Source: Chloroflexota bacterium | Lineage (GTDB): Bacteria; Chloroflexota; Anaerolineae; Anaerolineales; Villigracilaceae | Assembly: GCA_016234555.1 (NCBI GenBank) | Contig: JACRBJ010000055.1 | Coordinates: 1 to 44,082 of the forward strand | Reading direction: 5' to 3' | Length of the DNA stretch: 44,082 bases | Shown: one piece after another, positions 1-7,479 of the stretch | Layout: every line of letters starts with the position of its first letter | Position numbering within the stretch: position 1 is the first letter of the stretch | Made by a program: the position numbers and the translations under genes | Notes under the pieces: generated by a model | What the model saw: only the letters and a program-made list of their open reading frames with translations | Told to the model about the DNA's origin: nothing | Database searches by the model: none

Positions 1-1392
1 ATCGCCGAACTCGCCGCAAAATATCCGCGCCTCGCCCGTGCCTCCCAAAAAGAGCGCGAAGACCTGTACGAGATCACGCAGGGCAACCCGCTCTTCATCC
101 GCTGGATCGCGGGGCAGTTGGGCCGTGAAGGCTCGCAGTGTCGCACCATCGCCGAAGCCTGTGCCTTCATTGACAAAGCCCCCAAAGGCAACGACCCTCT
201 CGAATACATCTTCGGCGACCTACTGGAGACCTTCACCGCCGACGAGACAAAAGTCCTCGCCGCGCTGACGTATTTCAGCCTGCCCGCCAAACTCAAGTGG
301 ATCGCGGATATGACGACCCTTCGCGCACGCGCCTGCGAGACCGCGCTGGAAGACCTGACTGACCGCTCCATTCTGACCTCCGACCTGTCTGCCCAAACCT
401 ACTTTTTACCTCCGCTGACAGCGAAATTCATCCGCATGCGCCGCCCCGAAGCCGTGACCCAGACAGGCGACGCCCTCACCAACCGCGCCTACGCCCTTGC
501 CATGCAATATGGCGGCGGGAGCGAAGACTACGAAAAATTCCCCATGCTGGACGCCGAATGGGAGTTCATCTCCGCCGCCCTGCCGCGCCTGCTGATAGGT
601 GACAATGCCCGCCTACAAATGGTCTGCGACCAACTTTTCCAGTTTCTCCATTTCACGGGGAGATTAGATAGCCTGCTCTGGCTCTCCGAACAAGCTGAAG
701 CGTGCGCACACGCCGCCAATGATAATGAGGGCGCGGGCTGGCAGGCATATCGAGCAGGGGCAGTCTATCATCTCCGCAACCAACCTTCTGAAGTATTAGC
801 ATCCGCCGCTCGTGCCACCAAACACTGGCAGGGTAGCGTCCCACGTTATAAAGCGATTGCCACTCAACTTCGCGGACTCGGCTACACACTGAACGAGGAC
901 CACCCCGCTGCCACCACTGCCTACCGCGAAGTGGTAGAAATCCTCCGTTCTATCTCCCCCGAAAGCGACGATGTTGCCATTGCCCTGAATGACCTGGCAA
1001 GTGAAGAATACCTCAATAAAGACTACCCCGCCGCCGAACGCGACTATCGCGAAGCCCTGCGCATTGCAAAGATAGTCAAATATCAAGAAGGTGTTGCTAC
1101 CTACACAGGCAACCTGGCGGAACTTGCCCTTGACCGCGAGCAGTGGGCAGAAGCCGAGTCCCTCGCCCGCGAAGCCCTCCCGCTGTCAGAAAAAGTCGGG
1201 CGGCAGGAGTTGATTGCGGGCGATTGTCACATCCTCGCCGAAGCCCTGCTCAAACAGAATAAAAATTTGGATGAGGCGTTATCCATGTCCCGCCGCGCCG
1301 TTGAGATTTTCACGCGCCTGCGCCATCCCGAGTTACAGTCCGCGCAGGAGACGCTGGGGGAGATTGAAAGTGCAATGAAGAATGCAGAGTGA
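1..1392 (+). CDS. STAND-type NTPase with C-terminal TPR repeats (5' partial)
   Basis: The frame is open from base 1, so the gene begins outside the window and its P-loop is not visible; a TTG at 118 is only an internal codon. The first visible residues contain a GNPLFI motif typical of the end of the ATPase core in NB-ARC/AAA_16-like STAND proteins. A winged-helix-like stretch follows (around KVLAALTYFSLP). From about residue 200 onward there are helical repeats rich in Ala, Tyr and Glu with TPR spacing, for example AATTAYREVVEIL and AERDYREALRIAK. Such proteins usually act as signal-sensing ATPases in regulation or defence, but the effector end is missing here. The stop codon lies inside the left arm of a long inverted repeat. 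Confidence 0.75.
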   Translation: MAELAAKYPRLARASQKEREDLYEITQGNPLFIRWIAGQLGREGSQCRTIAEACAFIDKAPKGNDPLEYIFGDLLETFTADETKVLAALTYFSLPAKLKWIADMTTLRARACETALEDLTDRSILTSDLSAQTYFLPPLTAKFIRMRRPEAVTQTGDALTNRAYALAMQYGGGSEDYEKFPMLDAEWEFISAALPRLLIGDNARLQMVCDQLFQFLHFTGRLDSLLWLSEQAEACAHAANDNEGAGWQAYRAGAVYHLRNQPSEVLASAARATKHWQGSVPRYKAIATQLRGLGYTLNEDHPAATTAYREVVEILRSISPESDDVAIALNDLASEEYLNKDYPAAERDYREALRIAKIVKYQEGVATYTGNLAELALDREQWAEAESLAREALPLSEKVGRQELIAGDCHILAEALLKQNKNLDEALSMSRRAVEIFTRLRHPELQSAQETLGEIESAMKNAE

Positions 1393-1428
1393 GGAATGAA
1401 GAATATTCTGCACTCTGCATTCTTCATT
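1374..1428. repeat. 18-bp perfect inverted repeat over a stop codon
   Basis: Arms 1374-1391 and 1411-1428 (AATGAAGAATGCAGAGTG and its complement) are separated by 19 bases. The left arm contains the end of the preceding gene. There is no T-run, so it is a long hairpin at a gene end more than a textbook terminator. It belongs to the class of gene-end palindromes seen throughout this window. Confidence 0.8.
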
Positions 1429-1441
1429 TCGTCGTTTCATG

Positions 1442-1447
1442 TATAAT
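1442..1447 (+). promoter_or_regulatory. -10 box TATAAT for the MNT/HEPN pair
   Basis: A perfect TATAAT ends 16 bases before the ATG at 1464. An AGGAA ribosome-binding site lies between them. No convincing -35 was seen. The box lies just downstream of the preceding hairpin, which suits separate transcription of the pair. Confidence 0.5.
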
Positions 1448-1463
1448 TTCGGCAGGAAAAATC

Positions 1464-1838
1464 ATGACTACGAAAAGTTCCAAGCCAAAGAAAGTCAGTG
1501 AAGCGCGTCCCGTTTACAGAACGGCTCCTCGAAACCGCATCCTCGTCAAATGCAAAAAGACACTGGCGCAAACCTACGGCGAGCGGCTCAAGGGAGTCAT
1601 CCTTTATGGTTCGATGGCGCGAAAACAAGCCTCTCCCAGCAGCGATATTGACCTACTCGTGTTGCTCGCTCCGCCGCTGGATTACTTTGCCGAACTGCAC
1701 CGCATTGTGGATGTGCTGTACCCCCTACAACTTGAGTCGAAGCACTTGATTTCGGCAAAGCCCGCACCCGTGGACGATTACGAAGCGGGAAGTATTTCGC
1801 TGTATCGAAACGCAAAAAGGGAAGGAGTGGCGGTCTAA
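1464..1838 (+). CDS. MNT-type minimal nucleotidyltransferase (putative antitoxin)
   Basis: A 124-residue protein with the signature GSMARKQASPSSDIDLLV at residues 49-66, the GSxxR...SDxDLxV motif of minimal nucleotidyltransferases (G49, S50, D61, D63). The next gene overlaps by one base (TAATG) and encodes a HEPN protein, so the two form an MNT/HEPN module. In studied pairs the MNT protein neutralises the HEPN toxin by adding AMP to it; that role is inferred here from family and context. The ATG at 1464 was chosen because it follows TATAAT and AGGAA. The frame extends further upstream but runs into the preceding hairpin. The N-terminus is basic. Confidence 0.8.
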   Translation: MTTKSSKPKKVSEARPVYRTAPRNRILVKCKKTLAQTYGERLKGVILYGSMARKQASPSSDIDLLVLLAPPLDYFAELHRIVDVLYPLQLESKHLISAKPAPVDDYEAGSISLYRNAKREGVAV

Positions 1839-2224
1839 TGGCGGATAATAGCAAGGAAATCAGCGAAAACTTACAACGCGCAGAAACATCGGTCAAAGCC
1901 GCAAAGGATATGATCGAAAACGAATATTACGATATTGCAGCGTCGCGGGCTTATTATGCCGCTTTCTATGCGGCAAGTGCCTTGTTACTGAAAGAAGATA
2001 TTGACACCAATAAGCACAGCGGCGTAATCGCCTCCATCCATCGCTTGTTTGTGAAAGAAGGAAAACTCGATAAAGAGCAGGGAAGAAATTTACAATGGTT
2101 ATTTGATTTGCGCGGTGTAGGGGATTATGGCGTATCCGAGCATGTCTCTGCGGGCGAAGCATACAAATCGGTAAAAGTAGCAGAAGAGTTTTTGAAAGCA
2201 GTGCTCAAAATTCTGGGGAAATAG
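1838..2224 (+). CDS. HEPN-domain protein (putative toxin partner of the MNT protein)
   Basis: A 128-residue all-helical protein with the HEPN core pattern SRAYYAAFYAASALLL (residues 36-51) followed by LRGVGDYG (91-98), as in the PF05168/UPF0332 type. The canonical RNase motif R-x4-6-H is not intact: after R92 the first histidine is H102, while D96-Y97 occupy the place of the DY seen in this subfamily. RNase activity is therefore uncertain. Translation is probably coupled to the MNT gene through the TAATG overlap. Family knowledge suggests a toxin-antitoxin or defence role, or an accessory HEPN that assists a nucleotidyltransferase. Confidence 0.8.
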   Translation: MADNSKEISENLQRAETSVKAAKDMIENEYYDIAASRAYYAAFYAASALLLKEDIDTNKHSGVIASIHRLFVKEGKLDKEQGRNLQWLFDLRGVGDYGVSEHVSAGEAYKSVKVAEEFLKAVLKILGK

Positions 2225-2256
2225 TCCGAAGCGCAGGAAACGGAAGGGAAAGTCAC

Positions 2257-2299
2257 AGGGAATAGGGAATGGCAAAAAGTTTACTATTCCCTATTCCCT
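2257..2299. terminator. 14-bp inverted repeat after the MNT/HEPN operon
   Basis: Arms AGGGAATAGGGAAT (2257-2270) and ATTCCCTATTCCCT (2286-2299) flank a 15-base loop, followed by a T-rich stretch. It lies 33 bases after the HEPN stop and 176 bases before the hutU stop, so it could terminate either convergent transcript. The rest of 2225-2474 shows no gene. Confidence 0.55.
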
Positions 2300-2474
2300 T
2301 ATTTCTTTCACGTCCGCTTTCGTTTTACGCCGATTTTCATGACATTCGTTACAGCAATAAAAAAATCGGTTCGATTGTAGAATAACTCTGCCATTGGAGA
2401 CCGAATGGCTGTACAGGGAGATACGCCAGGCTATCTGCTACTACCTCGCCAAATCCCAGAGAACCTTTTTTGTC

Positions 2475-4127
2475 CTACTTCATCATCGGGACTTTGACGC
2501 CGTTGGCTTTGGCGAATTCGATGGCTTCGGAGTAGCCCGCATCCACATGGCGGACGACGCCCATGCCGGGGTCGGTGGTGAGGACGCGCTCGATACGTTT
2601 CGCCGCTTCGGGAGTTCCATCTGCCACGATGACCTGTCCCGCGTGGATGCTGTAGCCGATGCCGACTCCGCCGCCGTGATGGATGCTGACCCAGGTCGCG
2701 CCGTTGACCGCGTTGACCAGCGCGTTCAAAAGGGGCCAGTCTGCGATTGCGTCGGAGCCGTCTTTCATGCCTTCGGTCTCGCGGTTGGGACTCGCCACCG
2801 AGCCAGAATCCAAATGGTCACGCCCGATCACGATGGGGGCTTTCAACTGTCCGCTGGCAACCATCTCGTTGAGTTTGAGTCCAGCTCGAGCGCGTTCGCC
2901 GTATCCCAGCCAGCAGATGCGGGCGGGCAGTCCCTGGAATTCCACCTGTTCGCGAGCCATCGTCAACCAGCGTTTGAGATGACCGTCTTCGGGGAAGAGT
3001 TCCATCATCGCCTGATCGGTCTTGTAAATGTCTTCGGGGTCGCCGGAAAGCGCCACCCAGCGGAAAGGTCCCTTGCCTTCGCAAAACAGCGGACGGATGT
3101 AGGCTGGCACGAAGCCGGGATAATCGAAGGCGTTGGTCACGCCGTAATCAAGCGCGCGCTGGCGGATGTTGTTGCCGTAGTCGAAGACGACGCTGCCTTT
3201 TGCCTTCCATGCCAGCATGGTTTCGACGTGTTTCGCCATCGAAGCCATCGCGCGTTTTTCATATTCCTTCGGGTTGCTGGTTCGGAGGTCGGCGGCTTGT
3301 TCGAGGCTGAGACCGGCGGGGATGTAGCCGTACATCACGTCATGCGCGGAGGTCTGGTCGGTGACCACATCGGGGACGACGCCGCGAGCCAGCAGCTCGG
3401 GCAGGACTTCCGCTGCGTTGCCAACCAGCGCAATGGACTTGGGCATGCCCGCTTTCATCGCTTCCTCTGCCATCGTCATCGCTTCTTCGATATTGTCGGT
3501 GACAGCATCCACCTGCCGCAGGGAGAGACGGCGTTCCGCACGCCAGCGGTCAACTTCCACCAGCACGCCCACACCTTCGTTCATGGTGATTGCCAGCGGC
3601 TGCGCCCCGCCCATTTCGCCCAGTCCAGCCGTCAGGACGAGTTTGCCTTTGAGCGTTCCCCAGCCGTTGAGGCGAGCCAACGCGCCAAAGGTTTCGTATG
3701 TCCCCTGCAAGATGCCCTGCGTGCCGATGTAAATCCAACTGCCCGCAGTCATCTGCCCGAACATGATCAAGCCTTCTTTTTCCCACTTGTCGAAGTTTTC
3801 CTGCGTCGCCCAATGCGGGACGATGTTGCTGTTGGCAAGCAATACGCGCGGGGCGTCGGTGTGGGTGCGGAAGACTGCCACAGGCTTGCCCGACTGAACC
3901 AGCAGGGTCTCATCGGGTTCGAGCTTCTTCAACGATTCGAGGATGGCATCGAAGCAGTCCCAGTTGCGGGCGGCGCGTCCGCGCCCGCCATAGACGATGA
4001 GGTTATCGGGGTCGAAGGCAACCTTCGGGTCGAGGTTGTTCTGGATCATCCGATACGCGGCTTCGATCTGCCAGTTCTTGCAGGAGAGTTGGGTCCCCTG
4101 CGGGGCGTGAATTTCACGTTTTGTCAT
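2475..4127 (-). CDS. hutU: urocanate hydratase
   Basis: A 550-residue protein of normal family length. The enzyme adds water to urocanate to give imidazolonepropionate, the second step of histidine breakdown, with tightly bound NAD+ in the cytosol. Visible landmarks are [12 protein letters not shown] near the N-terminus, the NAD+ loop GLGEMGGAQ (168-176), DQTSAHD (257-263) and [15 protein letters not shown] with the catalytic Cys at residue 405. The ATG at 4127 has AAGGAG at 4135-4140. No hutH, hutI or hutG is nearby, so the gene stands alone. A 592-codon open frame runs antisense through the gene and is taken as a codon-bias shadow. Confidence 0.97.
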   Translation of the reverse strand: MTKREIHAPQGTQLSCKNWQIEAAYRMIQNNLDPKVAFDPDNLIVYGGRGRAARNWDCFDAILESLKKLEPDETLLVQSGKPVAVFRTHTDAPRVLLANSNIVPHWATQENFDKWEKEGLIMFGQMTAGSWIYIGTQGILQGTYETFGALARLNGWGTLKGKLVLTAGLGEMGGAQPLAITMNEGVGVLVEVDRWRAERRLSLRQVDAVTDNIEEAMTMAEEAMKAGMPKSIALVGNAAEVLPELLARGVVPDVVTDQTSAHDVMYGYIPAGLSLEQAADLRTSNPKEYEKRAMASMAKHVETMLAWKAKGSVVFDYGNNIRQRALDYGVTNAFDYPGFVPAYIRPLFCEGKGPFRWVALSGDPEDIYKTDQAMMELFPEDGHLKRWLTMAREQVEFQGLPARICWLGYGERARAGLKLNEMVASGQLKAPIVIGRDHLDSGSVASPNRETEGMKDGSDAIADWPLLNALVNAVNGATWVSIHHGGGVGIGYSIHAGQVIVADGTPEAAKRIERVLTTDPGMGVVRHVDAGYSEAIEFAKANGVKVPMMK

Positions 4128-4194
4128 GTTGGTTCTCCTTGTTTGTCACCAAATCGGTACCAGCCGGGTTGAGCAAACACACATATACCGCACT

Positions 4195-4244
4195 CGGTCA
4201 CAAATTGCGCTTTTTTAGAGGGCGGAAAGCGCAATTTGTGACCG
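4195..4244. repeat. 19-bp perfect stem-loop, copy 1 of a two-copy element
   Basis: Arms CGGTCACAAATTGCGCTTT (4195-4213) and its exact complement (4226-4244) enclose a 12-base loop. A related element lies at 15861-15914. Here it sits in the hutU/fabG divergent region. The flank on the right arm (CCGTGGGTATTATA) reads on the minus strand as TATAATACCCACGG, matching the left flank of copy 2. Confidence 0.85.
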
Positions 4245-4249
4245 TGGGT

Positions 4250-4255
4250 ATTATA
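4250..4255 (-). promoter_or_regulatory. -10 box TATAAT, candidate hutU promoter
   Basis: On the minus strand TATAAT is followed directly by the stem-loop at 4244-4195 and then by hutU. A transcript from here would carry the whole hairpin in its leader of about 115 bases. No good -35 was found. The same arrangement (TATAAT, CCCACGG, stem-loop) occurs at 15851-15914. Confidence 0.45.
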
Positions 4256-4396
4256 CAACCGCATGATTCAGTATCACATATCCCCCCAGCCGCGTCAAGT
4301 TGTTGCAAATCCCGACTCGTGGAGTTGGATTCGCCCATCCAAAGATCGGATGGCATCCGTTTCCAAAGAGGGCATGGAGGGTTATTCCACATGATG

Positions 4397-4417
4397 TATA
4401 ATTTCAGCACACAGGAG
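4397..4417 (+). promoter_or_regulatory. fabG operon -10 box and ribosome-binding site
   Basis: TATAAT at 4397-4402 is followed by AGGAG at 4413-4417 and the fabG ATG at 4425, giving a leader of roughly 15-20 bases. The -35 region is not consensus. This is the only obvious promoter before the five-gene fabG-to-tatC series. Confidence 0.5.
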
Positions 4418-4424
4418 TCAGTTC

Positions 4425-5183
4425 ATGTCACCCACTTTATCGTTGGAAAACAAAGTTGCGCTCGTCACCGGCGGTTCACGCGGAATTGGGCGCGCAATCG
4501 CCCTGGAGTTTGCTTCACGCGGAGCGGCGGTTGTGGTCAACTACAACAAGTCACCTGAAGCCGCCGAGGAGGTCGTAAAACAGATTCAATCCACGGGAGG
4601 AAAAGCCGCCGCGTGTCAAGCCGACGTTTCGGACTTCAAACAGGCGGAGGCGCTGGTCAAATTCGCGCTGGATACCTTCGGCGATTTGAGCATCCTCGTC
4701 AACAACGCGGGCATCACCCGCGACCAGTTGATCATGCTGATGCCCGAAGCCGACTGGGACGCCGTCATCGACACCAACCTGAAAAGTACGTTCAACTGCT
4801 CGAAAGCCGCCATCAAGCACATGATGCGAAAGCGCGTGGGACGCATCATCAGCATCGCCTCTGTGGCGGGACAGATGGGCAATCCCGGGCAGACAAATTA
4901 TTCCGCTTCCAAAGGCGGACAGATCGCCTTCACCAAAGCCCTCGCCCGTGAAGTGGCGGCGCGCAACGTCACCGTCAATGCCATCGCGCCCGGTTTTGTG
5001 GACACTGAAATCCTCGACTCCATGAGTCCCGAAACGCTGGCAGCCGCCCTCAAACTGATTCCGCTGGCGCGCAAGGGAAAACCCGAAGAGATCGCCTACG
5101 CCGCCGCCTTTTTCGCCTCGGACGAAGCCGCCTACATTACCGGACAAGTCCTCGGTGTGGACGGCGGAATGGCGATGATGTAA
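4425..5183 (+). CDS. fabG: 3-oxoacyl-[acyl-carrier-protein] reductase
   Basis: A 252-residue short-chain dehydrogenase/reductase. It shows the NADP(H) motif VTGGSRGIGRAIA near residue 15, the NNAG motif (LVNNAGITRD) and the catalytic Ser/Tyr-x3-Lys set in SIASVAG...NYSASKGG. The C-terminal ITGQVLGVDGGMAMM is typical of FabG, which reduces 3-oxoacyl-ACP in fatty-acid elongation. No other fab genes are adjacent, so a different 3-oxoacyl substrate is possible, but the sequence is FabG-like throughout. It is the first gene of an apparent operon with an Asp23-like gene 13 bases downstream. Confidence 0.92.
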   Translation: MSPTLSLENKVALVTGGSRGIGRAIALEFASRGAAVVVNYNKSPEAAEEVVKQIQSTGGKAAACQADVSDFKQAEALVKFALDTFGDLSILVNNAGITRDQLIMLMPEADWDAVIDTNLKSTFNCSKAAIKHMMRKRVGRIISIASVAGQMGNPGQTNYSASKGGQIAFTKALAREVAARNVTVNAIAPGFVDTEILDSMSPETLAAALKLIPLARKGKPEEIAYAAAFFASDEAAYITGQVLGVDGGMAMM

Positions 5184-5196
5184 AAGGAGTAAGATA

Positions 5197-5535
5197 ATGG
5201 AAGACACTCAAGGCAAGACCACTGTATCACCTGACGTACTTATGACCATTGCCCGCCTTTCAGCGCTGGACGTGCCGGGTGTAAGCAGGCTGGCGCCCGT
5301 TTCCGGGGGTGTGAACCGTCTCTTCAAGCGGGGAGCAGGCGACGGGGTGCGCATCGAGACGGAGGAGAACGTGGCGTACGTGGATTTGCACCTCGTCCTC
5401 CAGCAGGACGTGAACATCCGCGAGGTCAGCCGCAACATCCAGCAGAACGTGGCGCGTGCCATGCAGGAGATGGTCGGCATGGATGTGGGCTACGTCAACA
5501 TCCACATCGAAGATATCGACTACCAAGAGGCCTGA
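5197..5535 (+). CDS. Asp23/Gls24 family protein
   Basis: A 112-residue protein with the Asp23 (DUF322) pattern: an N-terminal ISPDVL-like stretch (VSPDVLMTIARLSALDVPGV) and a C-terminal VDLHLVLQQDVNIREVSRNI...GMDVGYVNIHIEDI. Family members are small alkaline-shock or envelope-associated proteins of unclear biochemistry and very often lie next to nusB, as here. It starts at ATG 5197 after AAAAGGAG and ends five bases before nusB. Membership of the operon is clear; the exact role is not. Confidence 0.88.
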   Translation: MEDTQGKTTVSPDVLMTIARLSALDVPGVSRLAPVSGGVNRLFKRGAGDGVRIETEENVAYVDLHLVLQQDVNIREVSRNIQQNVARAMQEMVGMDVGYVNIHIEDIDYQEA

Positions 5536-5539
5536 TAGA

Positions 5540-6001
5540 ATGAAACCCCGCACCAGGGCGCGTTCCATCGCCCTGCAAGTACTTTACGAAACAGATATTG
5601 CAAGCAATCATCTTCCAGGCGACGTGTTGAAACTGCGCCTGGAAGAAACGCCGCTTTCGGACGACCTGGCTGAGTTTTCGCGCCAGATCGTCGCCGGCGT
5701 ACTGCCCCTCACACACGAACTCGATCAACTGATTTCGAAATATGCCCCCGAATGGCCCCTGGACCAGATCGCAGCAATCGACCGAAACATCCTGCGGATC
5801 GCCTTTTGGGAGTTTGCCGTGTACCGCGAAACGCCGGTCAAGGTTGCCATCAACGAGGCGGTGGAACTGGCAAAGCAATACGGCTCGGACTCCGCCCCGC
5901 GTTTCATCAACGGCGTGCTCGGCACGCTTGCCGAACACGAGCACGAAATTCACCAGATCATCAAAAATAAAATCGAGCAGGAAAGTAAACTGGAACCATA
6001 A
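5540..6001 (+). CDS. nusB: transcription antitermination factor NusB
   Basis: A 153-residue NusB. The core AIDRNILRIAFWEF, followed by PVKVAINEAVELAKQYG and RFINGVLGTL, is diagnostic. NusB binds boxA RNA together with NusE (S10) and supports ribosomal RNA transcription. The start at ATG 5540 gives the usual N-terminus MKPRTRARSIALQVLYE; the frame is open further upstream, but only within the preceding gene. The gap to the Asp23-like gene is four bases and to the Tat gene three bases, so the genes are probably translated together. Confidence 0.95.
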   Translation: MKPRTRARSIALQVLYETDIASNHLPGDVLKLRLEETPLSDDLAEFSRQIVAGVLPLTHELDQLISKYAPEWPLDQIAAIDRNILRIAFWEFAVYRETPVKVAINEAVELAKQYGSDSAPRFINGVLGTLAEHEHEIHQIIKNKIEQESKLEP

Positions 6002-6004
6002 ATC

Positions 6005-6409
6005 ATGGAAATACTCGGCGTCGGCGCATCGGAACTTGTCTTCATTCTCATCATCGCCCTGATCATCCTGGGACCGAAGGACATGCAAAAGGCTGGCAGG
6101 ACCATCGGCAAATGGCTGCGCGGCATTGTCACCTCGGACGGCTGGAAGGTGTTCCAGCAGACCTCGCGCGAACTGCGCACCCTGCCCAACCGGCTGATGC
6201 GGGAAGCAAACGAGGAGTTGGGAGACGTGGGGAAGGAATTGAAAAGCGCCACCGACCTCATCAAGGAAAGAAGCCCAAGAGTATCTGTTTCAACCAGCCA
6301 ATTCCAGCAGGCACCGGCGGTTCCCCCTGCGCCCGCAGACAACAAGATCGAGCCGCCTTCCCCTGCAGAAACCAAAGCCAACGAAAGCGATTCCAAAGCA
6401 GATGCGTAA
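6005..6409 (+). CDS. Sec-independent translocase protein TatA/TatB-like
   Basis: A 134-residue protein with the TatA/B layout: a short periplasmic start, one transmembrane helix (about residues 9-23, LVFILIIALIILGP), an FGPK-like hinge (LGPKDMQKAG), an amphipathic helix, and a long polar Pro/Ala/Glu-rich tail. Its length and long charged helix resemble TatB more than TatA. It works with TatC to export folded proteins across the cytoplasmic membrane. Its last eight bases overlap the tatC start. Confidence 0.88.
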   Translation: MEILGVGASELVFILIIALIILGPKDMQKAGRTIGKWLRGIVTSDGWKVFQQTSRELRTLPNRLMREANEELGDVGKELKSATDLIKERSPRVSVSTSQFQQAPAVPPAPADNKIEPPSPAETKANESDSKADA

Positions 6410-7328
6410 ATTTTTCTCGCAGGTATGGCGGGTCATCACTTTTCCATTCCGCCTGATTTTCAACATCATTGCCTTCCCATTTCGGAAGATCCGCCAGTTC
6501 CACCGCTTTCTGAACACCGAACCCGATGAGCATCCGCTGGGCGAGGTTTTTATCGACCTGACCCAGAATGCGGATACCCGCCAGATGATGTGGGAACAGG
6601 TGGATGACCTCCGCAAGCACCTGCTGCGCGCCCTGATCGTCCTCATCCTTGCTGTGTCCGCTTCCTTTTTCTTCACACAACAGATTATCGAATTTCTCGC
6701 CATGCCCATCGGGGGGCTGAAGGCAATGGTTGCAATAGACCCGACAGAATCCATCGGCGTGTTTATGAAGGTGGCGATCTTTGCCGGCATTTCGCTGGCA
6801 ATTCCCTATATTGCATTCGAGATGTGGTGGTTTGCCGCTCCGGGACTGAGACCCCACGAACGCAAAATGGGGCTGGCGGGAATTCCACTGACGTTCATCT
6901 TTTTCATCGGCGGCGCAGCCTTTACATTTTTTATCATGCTTCCGGCAGCCATGCCCTTCCTGACCTCCGTCCTGGGCATCAAAACCGAACTGCGCCCTCA
7001 GTCTTATTTTTCCTTCGTTACGCAATTGATGTTCTGGATCGGACTGTCGTTCGAGTTCCCGCTGGTCATCTACGTCCTGTCCGCCATTGGCTTTGTCAAG
7101 CCGAAGATACTCGCCACTCAATGGCGGCTGGCGATTGTGGTCATCGCCATCGTTGCTGCCATCATCACACCGACGCCCGATTTCTTCAACCAGGGACTGG
7201 TGATGCTGCCACTGATCTTCCTTTATTTTTTGAGCATCGGTTTGAGTTACATCGCCTACGCCGGGCGAAAGCGGAAACAGGTTGAGGAAGAAAAGAAAGC
7301 CGCCGAAGCCGAAATGGAAACTTTTTAG
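6402..7328 (+). CDS. tatC: Sec-independent translocase protein TatC
   Basis: A 308-residue TatC with six expected transmembrane helices. The core begins near residue 68 with DDLRKHLLRAL, then FMKVAIFAGISLAIPYIAFEMWWFAAPGL and the late ITPTPDFFNQ motif. TatC recognises twin-arginine signal peptides. About 65 residues precede the core, with repeated Pro-Phe-Arg patterns (FPFRLIF, FPFRKIRQF) that look like an amphipathic or membrane-surface segment; this extension is unusual. The gene overlaps the TatA/B-like gene by eight bases (ATGCGTAA). Confidence 0.96.
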   Translation: MRKFFSQVWRVITFPFRLIFNIIAFPFRKIRQFHRFLNTEPDEHPLGEVFIDLTQNADTRQMMWEQVDDLRKHLLRALIVLILAVSASFFFTQQIIEFLAMPIGGLKAMVAIDPTESIGVFMKVAIFAGISLAIPYIAFEMWWFAAPGLRPHERKMGLAGIPLTFIFFIGGAAFTFFIMLPAAMPFLTSVLGIKTELRPQSYFSFVTQLMFWIGLSFEFPLVIYVLSAIGFVKPKILATQWRLAIVVIAIVAAIITPTPDFFNQGLVMLPLIFLYFLSIGLSYIAYAGRKRKQVEEEKKAAEAEMETF

Positions 7329-7353
7329 CATCAGTAGATCGCGAAAGCGCAGT

Positions 7354-7428
7354 AACGACTTTCCTGACACCGTCCGTCAGGACAGGTGCAGTCGTTCGGG
7401 CAGAAAGCGACTGAAGTCGCCACTACGA
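7354..7428. repeat. composite palindromes after tatC, including a GCGACTGAAGTCGC element
   Basis: A two-part hairpin pairs AACGACT (7354-7360) with AGTCGTT (7390-7396) and TCCTGAC (7362-7368) with GTCAGGA (7376-7382). It is followed by GCGACTGAAGTCGC at 7407-7420 with CACTACGA after it. The second word recurs at 10965-11022 and 20762-20780. The stretch probably ends the fabG-tatC transcript, though no T-run is present. Confidence 0.7.
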
Positions 7429-7479
7429 AGGCTTTTCGTGAAGTACTGAGTATTGGCTTCCACTCTGAGGAGAGAGAGA

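Noticed and set aside
2394..4172. A 592-codon plus-strand ORF antisense to hutU
   Set aside because: The minus-strand frame is unmistakable urocanate hydratase; the antisense product has no recognisable domain and contains runs typical of reversed codons.
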